Below are positions 39,753-49,095 of a stretch of DNA of 64,000 nt, in pieces; within the stretch, counting starts at the first letter, position 1; every line of letters begins with the position of its first letter. Under the pieces are notes generated by a model, which was not told where the DNA came from, ran no database searches, and was given only the letters and a program-made list of their open reading frames with translations. Position numbers and translations under genes: made by a program. Source of the stretch: Mesorhizobium sp. M3A.F.Ca.ET.080.04.2.1 (GTDB lineage: Bacteria > Pseudomonadota > Alphaproteobacteria > Rhizobiales > Rhizobiaceae); the NCBI RefSeq assembly GCF_003952525.1, contig NZ_CP034451.1, positions 558,001 to 622,000 of the forward strand, read 5' to 3'.

Positions 39753-42044
39753 ATGGCTTCGCAGGCTCCGACATTGAATCCAACGCTTTTCAGCCGCCCC
39801 GGCGCGGGTGAGGCCCGCCGCCTGCTGGCGCTGCCGGGCGTGGTCGCGATTGCCGGAGCCTTGATCACGGCCGCGATCTCGTTCGCCATTCTGGTCGGCG
39901 CGACGCCGATAGCCCCGAATGCCGAGACCACATGGACGCTGATTGCGGTCAACGCCGTTTTCGTCCTGTTCCTGATCGGGCTGGTTGGCCGCGAGGTGCA
40001 TCGCATCGTCATGGCGCGCCGGCATGGCCGGGCGGCGTCGCGGCTGCACGTTCGCATCGTGGCGAGTTTCGCCCTGGTCGCTGCCATCCCGGCGATCATG
40101 GTGGCGATCATCGCCTCGATAACGCTCGACATAGGCCTCGACCGCTGGTTCGAGATACGCACCAAAACGATCGTCAACTCCTCGCTGTCGATTGCCGATG
40201 CCTATGTGCAGGAAAATGCGCGCAACCTGCAGGGCACGACGCTGTCGATGGCTTACGACCTCGATGCTTCGCGCACGCTTTATGGCCTGGATCGGACCGG
40301 CTTTCTCGAGCTCATGAACAAGGAAGCCGTGGGCCGCGGACTCGCGCATGCCGCGCTGATCAAGCCTGACGGCTCCTTTGTCATGAGCGCCAAGACGAAC
40401 GCCGATTTCGCCATGCCGGAGCCGCCGGCCGGCGCAGTGGAGACCGCCGCCGCCGGCAAGCCGGTGCTGATCGAGCCGCGCACCCGCAACATCATGGGCG
40501 CCATCGTGAAGCTGCGCGAGATCGAGGGGCTTTATCTCTACACGATCCGTCTCGTCGATCCCGATGTGATCAAGGCGCGCCAGATCGTTCGCTCCAACAC
40601 GGATGAATATCGCAATCTGGAGGACAATCGGCGCACGTCGCAGGTGGCCTTCGCGCTGCCCTATCTGTCGCTGACGCTGATCGTCATCCTGTCGGCGATC
40701 TGGACCGGCATTGCGGTCGCCGACCGGCTGGTGCGGCCGATCCGCCAGTTGATCGGTGCCGCCGACGAGGTCGCGACCGGCAACCTCGACGTTGCCGTTC
40801 CCGTCCGGCACTCCGACGGGGACGTCGCCTCGCTGGGCGAAACGTTCAACAACATGATCCTCGAGCTCAAGTCGCAGCGCAACGAGCTTCTCTCCGCCAA
40901 GGACCTGATCGACGAGCGGAGGCGCTTTTCCGAAGCGGTGCTGGCCGGCGTCACGGCCGGCGTCATCGGCGTCGACCCCTATGGCATCGTCACAATCGTC
41001 AACCGCTCGGCCGAGACCATGCTTGCGATCTCGGCTACGGCGGCGCTCGGGCAGAACCTTTCAGCGCTGTTGCCGCATGTCGGCCGCGTCTTCGAGATCG
41101 GCCGCAAGTCGGGCAAGCCGGTCTATCGCGAGCAGGTGACCTTCTCCCGCGCCGGCACGGAACGTACGTTCAATGTGCAGATCACCATCGAGGAGGGCGA
41201 CGATGGGTCGGAGGAGAAATCCTATGTCGTGACCATCGACGACATCACCGACCTCGTCCAGGCCCAGCGTTCGTCAGCCTGGGCCGACGTCGCGCGGCGC
41301 ATCGCACATGAGATCAAGAACCCGCTGACGCCGATCCAGCTGTCAGCCGAGCGCATCAGGCGCCGTTACGGCAAGGTCATCACCGAAGACCGCGAGGTCT
41401 TCGACCAATGCACCGACACCATCATCCGGCAGGTCGAGGATATCGGCCGCATGGTCGACGAGTTCTCGGCCTTCGCCCGCATGCCGAAGCCGGAGATGAA
41501 GGTGATCGACCTGCGCGAATCCCTGCGCGAGGCATCGTTCCTGGTCGAAGTCAGCCGCTCCGACATCGCCTTCGAGCGCGATTTCGGCAATGAGCCTCTG
41601 AAGGGAACTTTCGATAGCCGCCTGATGGCGCAGGCCTTCGGCAATGTCATCAAGAATGCTGCGGAAGCAATTGACGGACTTGATGCAAAGGACCGCTCCG
41701 ACGGCACAATCCGGATTCAAGCAGGGCGTCAAAATGGCGCCATTCGAATCGATGTCATCGACAATGGCCGAGGGCTGCCGCGCGAAAATCGCCAAAGACT
41801 CCTGGAGCCCTATATGACGACGCGCGAAAAGGGCACCGGGCTTGGCCTCGCTATCGTCAAGAAGATCGTGGAGGACCATGGTGGCCGTCTCGAGTTGCAT
41901 GATGCGCCTGAGGAATTCCACGGCGGCCGGGGTGCGATGATCTCGATCATCCTGCCGCCGGCGGCAGTCGTTGCCGCGCCGCCACGCGGCGATAGCCGGA
42001 ACGAACACGAACGAGAAACTGAAAAGGTCGGTAATGGCGTCTGA
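39753..42044 (+). CDS. ntrY: Membrane sensor histidine kinase NtrY
   Basis: A 763-residue inner-membrane kinase. Four transmembrane helices are visible (about 30-51, 62-80, 102-123, 303-323), with a periplasmic domain between the third and fourth, then HAMP (about 324-380), PAS (about 395-500), HisKA with H519 ([22 protein letters not shown]) and an HATPase (IKNAAEAIDGL, DNGRGLPREN, GTGLGLAIV). It pairs with NtrX and in other alphaproteobacteria responds to nitrogen or redox state. Start at MASQAPTLNP is the best fit, though a non-ATG codon at 39690 is possible. Confidence 0.95.
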   Translation: MASQAPTLNPTLFSRPGAGEARRLLALPGVVAIAGALITAAISFAILVGATPIAPNAETTWTLIAVNAVFVLFLIGLVGREVHRIVMARRHGRAASRLHVRIVASFALVAAIPAIMVAIIASITLDIGLDRWFEIRTKTIVNSSLSIADAYVQENARNLQGTTLSMAYDLDASRTLYGLDRTGFLELMNKEAVGRGLAHAALIKPDGSFVMSAKTNADFAMPEPPAGAVETAAAGKPVLIEPRTRNIMGAIVKLREIEGLYLYTIRLVDPDVIKARQIVRSNTDEYRNLEDNRRTSQVAFALPYLSLTLIVILSAIWTGIAVADRLVRPIRQLIGAADEVATGNLDVAVPVRHSDGDVASLGETFNNMILELKSQRNELLSAKDLIDERRRFSEAVLAGVTAGVIGVDPYGIVTIVNRSAETMLAISATAALGQNLSALLPHVGRVFEIGRKSGKPVYREQVTFSRAGTERTFNVQITIEEGDDGSEEKSYVVTIDDITDLVQAQRSSAWADVARRIAHEIKNPLTPIQLSAERIRRRYGKVITEDREVFDQCTDTIIRQVEDIGRMVDEFSAFARMPKPEMKVIDLRESLREASFLVEVSRSDIAFERDFGNEPLKGTFDSRLMAQAFGNVIKNAAEAIDGLDAKDRSDGTIRIQAGRQNGAIRIDVIDNGRGLPRENRQRLLEPYMTTREKGTGLGLAIVKKIVEDHGGRLELHDAPEEFHGGRGAMISIILPPAAVVAAPPRGDSRNEHERETEKVGNGV

Positions 42045-43395
42045 CATTCTCATCGTCGATGACGAGGAAGACATCCGCGAACTCGTCGCCGGTATTCTGA
42101 GCGACGAAGGCCACGAAACCCGCACGGCATTCGATGCCGACAGCGCGCTGGCGGCGATCGCCGACCGCGCGCCGCGCCTGATCTTTCTCGACATCTGGCT
42201 GCAGGGCTCACGTCTCGACGGGCTGGCGTTGCTCGACGAGATCAAGACGATGCACCCGAACCTGCCGGTGGTGATGATCTCGGGCCACGGCAACATCGAG
42301 ACGGCGGTGTCGGCAATCCGGCGCGGCGCCTATGATTTCATCGAGAAGCCGTTCAAGGCCGATCGCCTTATTCTGATCGCCGAGCGCGCGTTGGAGACGT
42401 CCAAGCTGAGGCGGGAGGTCTCCGACCTCAAGCAGCGCAGCGGCGAGACATTCGACCTGATCGGCATGTCGTCGGCGATGAGCCAGTTGCGCCAGACGAT
42501 CGAGCGTGTCGCGCCGACCAACAGCCGGGTCATGATCATCGGCCCGTCAGGGTCCGGCAAGGAACTGGCGGCGCGCGCAATCCACGCACTGTCGGCGCGC
42601 AAGGGAGCTCCCTTCGTGACGCTGAGCGCCGCCACCATCACGCCCGAGCGCATGGAGATCGAGCTGTTCGGCACCGAATCGAACGGCACCGAGCGCAAGG
42701 TCGGCGCCCTGGAAGAGGCGCATCGCGGCATTCTCTATATCGACGAAGTGGCGGACATGCCGCGCGAGACGCAGAACAAGATCCTGCGCGTGCTGGTCGA
42801 GCAGCAGTTCGAGCGGGTAGGCGGCACGAAGCGGGTGAAAGTCGACGTCCGCATCATTTCCTCCACCTCGCAGAACCTGGAGGCGATGATCGCCGACGGC
42901 CGCTTCCGCGAGGATCTCTATCATCGTCTGGCGGTGGTCCCGGTCATGGTGCCGGGACTGGCCGAGCGGCGCGAGGACATTCCCTATCTTGTCGACAATT
43001 TTATGAAGCAGATCGCGCGCCAGGCCGGCATCAAGCCGCGCCGCATCGGCGACGACGCGCTCGCCGTGCTGCAGGCGCACAACTGGCCGGGGAACGTGCG
43101 CCAGCTGCGCAACAATGTCGAACGGCTGATGATCCTGGCGCGTGGCGGCGATGTCGATGCGCCGATCACGGCAGACCTTCTGCCGTCGGAAATCGGCGAT
43201 GTCATGCCGCGCACGCCGAACCAGTCGGACCAGCACATCATGGCGCTGCCACTGCGCGAGGCACGGGAACAGTTCGAAAAGGATTATCTGATCGCGCAGA
43301 TCAACCGCTTCGGCGGCAACATCTCCAAGACGGCCGAGTTCATCGGCATGGAACGGTCGGCGTTGCATCGCAAGCTGAAGTCGCTGGGTGTCTAA
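42034..43395 (+). CDS. ntrX: Response regulator NtrX
   Basis: A 453-residue NtrC-family regulator: receiver with D53 (LIFLDIWLQ), AAA+ domain with Walker A GPSGSGKE (170-177) and a C-terminal Fis-type helix-turn-helix (FGGNISKTAEFIGMERSALHRKLKSLGV). The sigma-54 loop is not GAFTGA: the equivalent stretch reads LFGTESNGTERKVGALEEA (211-229), so activation of sigma-54 RNA polymerase in the usual way is doubtful. It overlaps the end of ntrY by 11 bases. Confidence 0.95.
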   Translation: MASDILIVDDEEDIRELVAGILSDEGHETRTAFDADSALAAIADRAPRLIFLDIWLQGSRLDGLALLDEIKTMHPNLPVVMISGHGNIETAVSAIRRGAYDFIEKPFKADRLILIAERALETSKLRREVSDLKQRSGETFDLIGMSSAMSQLRQTIERVAPTNSRVMIIGPSGSGKELAARAIHALSARKGAPFVTLSAATITPERMEIELFGTESNGTERKVGALEEAHRGILYIDEVADMPRETQNKILRVLVEQQFERVGGTKRVKVDVRIISSTSQNLEAMIADGRFREDLYHRLAVVPVMVPGLAERREDIPYLVDNFMKQIARQAGIKPRRIGDDALAVLQAHNWPGNVRQLRNNVERLMILARGGDVDAPITADLLPSEIGDVMPRTPNQSDQHIMALPLREAREQFEKDYLIAQINRFGGNISKTAEFIGMERSALHRKLKSLGV

Positions 43396-43633
43396 AGCAA
43401 TTTCCAGGAAAGTGCGCAGCGGTTTTCCGTTCGGAATTGCGCTTAAAGCGCGTCGCGCTGGGCGGATTCAGGCGACGCGCTTTAAGTCTCTGTTTTGATG
43501 CATGTCGTTGTCCCAGAACCGCGTACACTTCTGGGCGACATGCATTAACTGCCAATCCCGATTGGCCCACCCGATTGTTCATTGCGGCAGCGGCGGAATC
43601 GCCTAAGAAAGCCGAATTACCCCGAGGTGTTCC
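43396..43633. repeat. Intergenic mosaic repeat between ntrX and dat
   Basis: The 238-base gap is largely repeat. The core at 43443-43546 has two nested palindromes: AAAGCGCGTCGC / GCGACGCGCTTT and ATGCATGTCG / CGACATGCAT, the latter enclosing CCCAGAA / TTCTGGG. A close copy lies at 60277-60390. A further AGCAATTTCCAGGAAAG module precedes the core (43399 on). Confidence 0.75.
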
Positions 43634-44497
43634 ATGCCGCGCATTGCCTATGTCAACGGGCGCTACGTCGTCCATGCCGACGCCAGCGTCCATATCGAGG
43701 ATCGCGGCTATCAGTTCGCCGACGGCGTCTACGAGGTCTGCGAGGTGGCGCGCGGCTATATCGTCGACATGCCGCGCCATCTCGGTAGGCTCAGGCGCTC
43801 ACTAAAGGAACTGTCGATCGGCTGGCCGGTCTCGGAGGCTGTGCTGCCGCTTCTGCTGCGCGAGGTGGTGCGCCGCAATCACGTCGTCAACGGTCTCGTT
43901 TATGTCCAGGTGACGCGCGGTGTCGCCAGCCGCGACTTCGTCTTTCCGGCGGCAGGCACCAGGCCGGCCCTGGTGATAACCGCCCGCAAGGCCGATCCCT
44001 CCGCCGCGGCCAAGCGAGCCGAGGCCGGCATCAAGGTTATCACCGTGCCGGAGATCCGCTGGGACCGCGTCGACATCAAGAGCACCGGGCTCTTGCCCAA
44101 CGTGCTCGCCAAACAGAAGGCCAAGGAGGCCGGTGCGCAGGAAGCGTGGTTCGTCGATGCCGACGGCACGGTGAAGGAAGGCGGTTCATCCAATGCCTGG
44201 ATCGTCACCCGCGATGGCGTTCTGGTGACGCGACCGGCAGAGCACGGCATCCTTCGCGGCATCACCCGCACAACCCTCTTCGAAGTCGCCGCAAGCCTCG
44301 GCCTGAAGATCGAGGAGCGCGGATTTTCGGTCGCGGAAGCCAAGGCGGCGCGTGAGGCGTTCATCAGTTCGGCGACCACAATCGCCATGCCGGTGGTCGA
44401 AATCGACGGCTCACCGGTCGCAAATGGTCATCCGGGCTCCATGACACTTTCCTTGCGTCAGGCCTTTTTTGACATTGCGGAAAAAAGTCCAGCCTGA
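43634..44497 (+). CDS. dat: D-amino-acid aminotransferase
   Basis: A 287-residue fold-type IV PLP transaminase that interconverts D-amino acids and 2-oxo acids (D-alanine/D-glutamate supply). The PLP lysine is K149 (DIKSTGLLPNVLAKQ), and the YVNGRYV ... VHIEDRGYQFADGVYEV start is typical. Branched-chain aminotransferase is less likely given the short length and motif. It sits between ntrX and hfq, separated from ntrX by repeats. Confidence 0.93.
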   Translation: MPRIAYVNGRYVVHADASVHIEDRGYQFADGVYEVCEVARGYIVDMPRHLGRLRRSLKELSIGWPVSEAVLPLLLREVVRRNHVVNGLVYVQVTRGVASRDFVFPAAGTRPALVITARKADPSAAAKRAEAGIKVITVPEIRWDRVDIKSTGLLPNVLAKQKAKEAGAQEAWFVDADGTVKEGGSSNAWIVTRDGVLVTRPAEHGILRGITRTTLFEVAASLGLKIEERGFSVAEAKAAREAFISSATTIAMPVVEIDGSPVANGHPGSMTLSLRQAFFDIAEKSPA

Positions 44498-44537
44498 TAA
44501 CCGCAAAGGTGGAATGAATCTCAATTATCTCGTTCTG

Positions 44538-44557
44538 CTTGCCGTTCTGACGGCAAG
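44538..44557 (+). terminator. Hairpin between dat and hfq
   Basis: Perfect 8-bp stem CTTGCCGT / ACGGCAAG with loop TCTG, 40 bases after the dat stop. The downstream sequence AGGGGGTTTG lacks a proper T-run, so it may terminate only weakly. Confidence 0.45.
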
Positions 44558-44572
44558 AGGGGGTTTGCGCGC

Positions 44573-44578
44573 TTGACA
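44573..44578 (+). promoter_or_regulatory. Putative -35 box of the hfq promoter
   Basis: A perfect TTGACA lies 63 bases upstream of hfq. The -10 box at normal spacing is poor, so this is tentative. Confidence 0.35.
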
Positions 44579-44640
44579 GGTGCCGATTAATTTGGCGCAT
44601 TGGCCTGCAGACCGAAGGGGATCGGCGAAAGACAAAAACA

Positions 44641-44886
44641 ATGGCGGAACGATCGCAAAACCTTCAGGACCTGTTCCTGAATTCTGTTCGCAAGAGCAAA
44701 AATCCACTCACCATCTTCCTCATCAATGGCGTGAAGCTGACCGGCGTGGTCACTTCGTTCGACAATTTTTGTGTGTTGTTGCGGCGTGACGGACACTCCC
44801 AGCTTGTCTACAAGCACGCCATTTCCACGATCATGCCGAGCCAGCCGGTTCAGATGTTCGATGGCGAGGAAAGCCAGGGCGGCTGA
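44641..44886 (+). CDS. hfq: RNA chaperone Hfq
   Basis: An 81-residue hexameric Sm-like protein that matches small RNAs to target mRNAs. Sm1 is [27 protein letters not shown] with the conserved Q8-type glutamine, Sm2 contains [10 protein letters not shown]. In alphaproteobacteria Hfq also supports NifA and nitrogen regulation. hflX follows directly after the stop, the usual hfq-hflX pair. Confidence 0.98.
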   Translation: MAERSQNLQDLFLNSVRKSKNPLTIFLINGVKLTGVVTSFDNFCVLLRRDGHSQLVYKHAISTIMPSQPVQMFDGEESQGG

Positions 44887-46275
44887 TTGGCACGTGAGAA
44901 CGACGCGGATCGCAACGTCCGCGGGAAACCAGCGCACCAGTTGAGCTCGGAGGACAAGGCTCCGACCCGGGCCGTTGTCATTGTGCCCGTGCTTCAGCGC
45001 CAGCCGCGCGGCGAGGAGGAGTCCAGCCGGCCGCGTCTCAGCCGCTCGGCTGATGCACGCCATGACGAGGCGGTGGGGCTTGCGAGCGCCATCGACCTCA
45101 ATCCTGTCCATACGGCGGTGGTAACGGTTGCCGATCCGCGCCCGGCAACGCTGCTTGGCAGCGGCAAGGTGGCGGAATTTGCCGAGATCGTGAAGGAGCG
45201 CAAGGCAGAGCTGGTCATCGTCGACCATCCGCTGACGCCGGTGCAGCAGCGCAATCTCGAAAAGGAACTGAACGCCAAGGTGCTCGACCGCACCGGGCTG
45301 ATCCTGGAGATCTTCGGCGAGCGGGCGCGGACCAAGGAAGGCACGCTGCAGGTCGAACTTGCGCATCTCAACTATCAGAAGGGCCGGCTGGTGCGGAGCT
45401 GGACCCACCTCGAACGGCAACGCGGCGGCGCCGGTTTCCTCGGCGGGCCGGGTGAAACCCAGATCGAATCCGACCGGCGCATCCTGCAGGACAAGATCAC
45501 CAAGCTGAAGCATGAGCTGGAGACGGTGCGCCGCACGCGCGACCTTCACCGAGCCAAACGCAAGAAGGTGCCGTTTCCGGTGGTGGCGATCGTGGGTTAC
45601 ACCAATGCCGGGAAGTCGACGCTGTTCAACCGGTTGACCGGGGCAGGGGTGCTGGCCGAGAACATGCTGTTCGCGACGCTCGACCCGACGCTGCGTCGCG
45701 TGCGCCTGCCGCATGGGTCGCCGGTCATCCTGTCGGACACGGTCGGTTTCATCTCCGACCTGCCGACGCATCTGGTCGCTGCCTTCCGGGCGACGCTGGA
45801 AGAGGTGGTCGAGGCCGATCTCGTGCTCCACCTGCGCGACATCTCCGACCCGGACACCGCGGCGCAAGCCGAAGACGTCGAGCGCATCCTCGGCGATCTC
45901 GGCGTCGATGCCGGCGACACGAACCGGGTGATCGAAGTGTGGAACAAGATCGACCTGCTCGACGAAGGCAACCGGGAGCGCCTGCTGGCCGAGGGTGCCG
46001 CCGGGAAGGCGCCGCCCGTCGCGATATCGGCTGCGACCGGGGAGGGGATCGATGCGCTGAAAGCATTGATCGAGACGAGGGTCTCGGGGGAGCTCGAAGG
46101 GCTGACAGTGACGTTGAGCCCCGCCCAGCTCGGCCATGTGGACTGGCTCTACCGCAACGGCGATATCGTCTCGCGCACCGACAATGAGGACGGCAGCGTC
46201 ACCATCTCGCTCACGGCGACGCGCAGCGCAAGGCAGGAGATCGAGAGCCGGCTGCACCGCAAGAACAGCGGCTAA
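44887..46275 (+). CDS. hflX: GTPase HflX
   Basis: A 462-residue ribosome-associated GTPase that splits or rescues stalled ribosomes. The N-terminal HflX domain contains VVTVADPRPATLLGSGKV and the glycine-rich RGGAGFLGGPGETQIESDRR loop; the G domain has the P-loop GYTNAGKST, DTVGFISDLP and NKIDLL. The start is probably TTG 44887, directly after the hfq TGA; no better in-frame start lies near. Confidence 0.95.
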   Translation: MARENDADRNVRGKPAHQLSSEDKAPTRAVVIVPVLQRQPRGEEESSRPRLSRSADARHDEAVGLASAIDLNPVHTAVVTVADPRPATLLGSGKVAEFAEIVKERKAELVIVDHPLTPVQQRNLEKELNAKVLDRTGLILEIFGERARTKEGTLQVELAHLNYQKGRLVRSWTHLERQRGGAGFLGGPGETQIESDRRILQDKITKLKHELETVRRTRDLHRAKRKKVPFPVVAIVGYTNAGKSTLFNRLTGAGVLAENMLFATLDPTLRRVRLPHGSPVILSDTVGFISDLPTHLVAAFRATLEEVVEADLVLHLRDISDPDTAAQAEDVERILGDLGVDAGDTNRVIEVWNKIDLLDEGNRERLLAEGAAGKAPPVAISAATGEGIDALKALIETRVSGELEGLTVTLSPAQLGHVDWLYRNGDIVSRTDNEDGSVTISLTATRSARQEIESRLHRKNSG

Positions 46276-46283
46276 GCCGCGGG

Positions 46284-47108
46284 TTACTTTGCGCTTTTGG
46301 CCTGCTGCCAGAGCGCTTCCATCTTATCCAGCGTCGCTTTCTCCAGCGAACTGCCCGAGGCATCCAACTGCCGCTCGACAAAATGGAAGCGCGACCGGAA
46401 TTTCTCGTTGGTGCCGCTGAGCGCCGCTTCGGCGTCGAGCTTGAGGTGGCGGCCGAGATTGACGATGGCAAACAGCATGTCGCCGAATTCGTCCTTGATG
46501 GGTGCTGCGTCGCCCTTGGCGAGCGCGTCGCGCAACTCGCCGATCTCTTCCTCGATCTTGTCCAGGATGGGAGCCGCCTCGCTCCAGTCGAAGCCTACGC
46601 GGGCCGCCTTTTCCTGCAGCTTGAGCGCGCGGGTCAGTGCGGGGAGAGCTACCGGAACACTGTCGAGAAAGCCCTTGCCATGGTCTTCCGGGTCAAGGCC
46701 GCGGGCGATACGGGCGTCGCGCTTCTCGGCCTTCTCGACGGCCTTGATCTTCTCCCACATGCCCTTGGCCATGCCGGCGCTGCGCGCCTCTTCGTCACCG
46801 AAGACATGCGGGTGGCGGCGGATCATCTTGGTGGTGATGGCCTGGACGACGTCGCCGAAGGCGAATTCGCCAGCCTCGTCGGCCATCTGGGCGTGGTAGA
46901 CGACCTGCAGCAACAGGTCGCCCAGTTCCTCGCGCAGATCGTCGAGATCGCCACGCGCGATCGCATCGGCCACCTCATAGGCTTCCTCGATCGTGTAGGG
47001 AGCGATGGTCGCGAAATCCTGCTCGATGTCCCACGGACAGCCAGTCTGCGGCGCCCTCAGCGCCGCCATGATCTCGATCAGCCGCGAAATGTCCTTGGAG
47101 GGCTTCAT
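46284..47108 (-). CDS. mazG: Nucleoside triphosphate pyrophosphohydrolase MazG
   Basis: A 274-residue all-alpha NTP pyrophosphatase that hydrolyses NTPs to NMPs. Two MazG modules are present: the first with CPWDIEQDFATIAPYTIEEAYEVADAI and EELGDLLLQVVYHA, the second with EEEIGELRDALA and DEFGDMLFAIVNLGRHL. Acidic EExxE/ExxD pairs for Mg are intact. Start at MKPSKDISRLIEIMAALR. Convergent with hflX, 8 bases apart. Confidence 0.95.
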   Translation of the reverse strand: MKPSKDISRLIEIMAALRAPQTGCPWDIEQDFATIAPYTIEEAYEVADAIARGDLDDLREELGDLLLQVVYHAQMADEAGEFAFGDVVQAITTKMIRRHPHVFGDEEARSAGMAKGMWEKIKAVEKAEKRDARIARGLDPEDHGKGFLDSVPVALPALTRALKLQEKAARVGFDWSEAAPILDKIEEEIGELRDALAKGDAAPIKDEFGDMLFAIVNLGRHLKLDAEAALSGTNEKFRSRFHFVERQLDASGSSLEKATLDKMEALWQQAKSAK

Positions 47109-47186
47109 GGGAGACAACCTATCCCGCGGCAGCAAGCCGACCAATCCCGGCGGCGCGCCGGAATGACTTGTCCACAGTCCAGACCT

Positions 47187-48371
47187 TCAGTCGAGCACCG
47201 AGACGATCACCTTGGCGAGCTCGTCCATGCCGTCCTCCGGCAGGCCGGCCACGTTGATGCGGCTGTCGCCGACCATATAGACGGCGTGCTCGGTGCGCAG
47301 GCGTTCGACCTGCGCTTCCGTCAGGCCAAGCCTGGAAAACATGCCGCGATGGCTGGCGACGAAGTCGAAACGGTCGGAGTTCGACTGCCGCCTGAGCGCC
47401 TCGGCAAAGGCGACCCGCAGCCTGAGCATGCGCAGCCGCATCTGCTCGAGTTCCGCTTGCCAATCCGCCTTCAAGGTCGCGTCTTCCAGCACCATGCGCA
47501 CGGCAGCGGCACCATGGTCCGGAGGCATGGAGTATAGCGCGCGCGCCGCCGACAGCATCTGGCTCATCGCCACATCCGCCTCGGCGCTGTCCCTGGCCAT
47601 GACCATCGCAGCACCCACGCGGTCACGATAGACGGCGAAGTTCTTGGAGCAGCTGGAGGCAACGACCATTTCCGGGACCTTGGCCGCCAGCAGCCGCAGG
47701 CCTGCTGCGTCGGCGTCGAGGCCGTCGCCGAAGCCCTGATAGGCGATGTCGACGAACGGGAGCAGGCCACGTTCGGCAACGAGATCGGCGACGCGGCCCC
47801 ATTGCGCCGCGTCCAGGTTGGCGCCGGTCGGATTGTGACAGCATCCATGCAGCAGCACGACGTCGCCGCCGCTGGCCGCCGCAAGCGCGGCCAGCATGTC
47901 GTCGAAGCGCACGGCGCCGGAAGCTGCATCGAAATAGGGATAGTTTCGCACTTGCAGGCCAGCGCCCCGCATCACCGGCATGTGGTTCGGCCAGGTCGGA
48001 TCGGACAGCCAGACCGTCGCGCCGGCGCGCGTGCGCTGCAAAAGCTCGGCAACCAGCCTGAGCGCGCCCGAACCGCCAGGCGCCTGCGCCGCGCGGATGC
48101 GTGAAAGGTCCGCCTTCTCGCCGAAAGCGAGCTTGATCATCGCGGTATTGAAGGCGGTATCGCCCGCAAGACCGAGATAAGTCTTGCTGTCCTGGCTTTC
48201 CAGCAGCCGCTTTTCGGCCTGGCGCACGGCGCGCATCACCGGCGTCCTGCCGTCGCGGTCCTTGTAGACGCCGACGCCGAGATCGACTTTGCCAGGGCGC
48301 GGATCGGCACGATAGAGGCCGATCAGGGCAAGGATCTTGTCGGCGGGCGCTGGCTGCAGGGTCTCGAACAT
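47187..48371 (-). CDS. tyrB: Aromatic/aspartate aminotransferase, class I
   Basis: A 394-residue PLP aminotransferase of subgroup I-alpha (E. coli AspC/TyrB-like): LGVGVYKDRDGRTPVM near residue 31, GGSGALR, HGCCHNPTGANLD, and the PLP lysine K243 in SSCSKNFAVYRDRVG; SRINVAGL near the end binds the substrate carboxylate. This subgroup handles aspartate and aromatic amino acids, and the assignment to tyrB rather than aspC is inferred. The start MFETLQPAPADKILAL is the family N-terminus. Confidence 0.92.
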   Translation of the reverse strand: MFETLQPAPADKILALIGLYRADPRPGKVDLGVGVYKDRDGRTPVMRAVRQAEKRLLESQDSKTYLGLAGDTAFNTAMIKLAFGEKADLSRIRAAQAPGGSGALRLVAELLQRTRAGATVWLSDPTWPNHMPVMRGAGLQVRNYPYFDAASGAVRFDDMLAALAAASGGDVVLLHGCCHNPTGANLDAAQWGRVADLVAERGLLPFVDIAYQGFGDGLDADAAGLRLLAAKVPEMVVASSCSKNFAVYRDRVGAAMVMARDSAEADVAMSQMLSAARALYSMPPDHGAAAVRMVLEDATLKADWQAELEQMRLRMLRLRVAFAEALRRQSNSDRFDFVASHRGMFSRLGLTEAQVERLRTEHAVYMVGDSRINVAGLPEDGMDELAKVIVSVLD

Positions 48372-48561
48372 CGATAGGGCTCCAATGGCGGCGAAGTGAT
48401 ACGCAAAACGGGCCTGCTGCGCCAGCGCTTTCCTCCGCGTCAGCGAAGGCGTGACCTTGGCGGCGCCATGAGCAGGTTGTGAACCAACGACGCAATGTCC
48501 ACCTGAGCGCAAAGAGACGGTGGCAGCGGGATTAAATCTTGCCGCGCTCCGTAAACAGGGC

Positions 48562-49095
48562 ATGAAACGGTCCATGGCACGGTTCGATATCGTGGGGCAG
48601 CTTGGCTCACTTCGCCGCTATGCGCGCTCGCTGACGCGCGACAGCGCCGATGCGGAGGATCTGGTCCATGATGCGCTGCTGCGCGCCTATGAGCGACGCG
48701 GCACGTTCCGCGCCGGCGGCAACCTGCGCGCCTGGCTTTTCTCGATCATGCACAACGCCTTTATCGACAAGCTGCGCTCGCGCCGATCCGAGGCTGCGCG
48801 CATCGAGCAGGCGGCGCACCTCTCTGATCCGAGCGTGCCAGCGTCGCAGGACCATTCGGTGCGGCTGGCGCAAGTGCGCGACGCATTTCTGTCACTGCCG
48901 GAGGAGCAGCGTTCGGCGCTGCACCTCGTCGCCATCGAAGGACTGAGCTACGCCCAGGCTGCGGAGATCGCCGGCGTGCCGCTCGGAACCTTGATGTCGC
49001 GCATCGGCCGCGCGCGTGCGGCGCTGCGGCAGATGGAGGACGGCGCCCCGGCGCGCGGCAACAACCATTTGAGGATCGTTGGAGGTGAACCATGA
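48562..49095 (+). CDS. ECF-family RNA polymerase sigma factor
   Basis: A 177-residue ECF sigma factor. Region 2 reads RRYARSLTRDSADAEDLVHDALLRAYERRGTF ... LRAWLFSIMHNAFIDKLR and region 4 reads LPEEQRSALHLVAIEGLSYAQAAEIAGVPLGTLMSRIGRARAAL. Starts at ATG 48562, ATG 48574 or GTG 48520 are all possible; none has a strong ribosome site. It overlaps the next gene by ATGA, an anti-sigma factor-like membrane protein, so the pair forms a regulatory unit. No autoregulated promoter identified by eye. Confidence 0.92.
   Translation: MKRSMARFDIVGQLGSLRRYARSLTRDSADAEDLVHDALLRAYERRGTFRAGGNLRAWLFSIMHNAFIDKLRSRRSEAARIEQAAHLSDPSVPASQDHSVRLAQVRDAFLSLPEEQRSALHLVAIEGLSYAQAAEIAGVPLGTLMSRIGRARAALRQMEDGAPARGNNHLRIVGGEP

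Noticed and set aside
44887..46275. hflX as a start-less or frameshifted gene because it begins without ATG
   Set aside because: The frame is intact from TTG directly after the hfq stop, with a full N-terminal HflX domain; TTG starts are used elsewhere in the window (rhlE, tmk).
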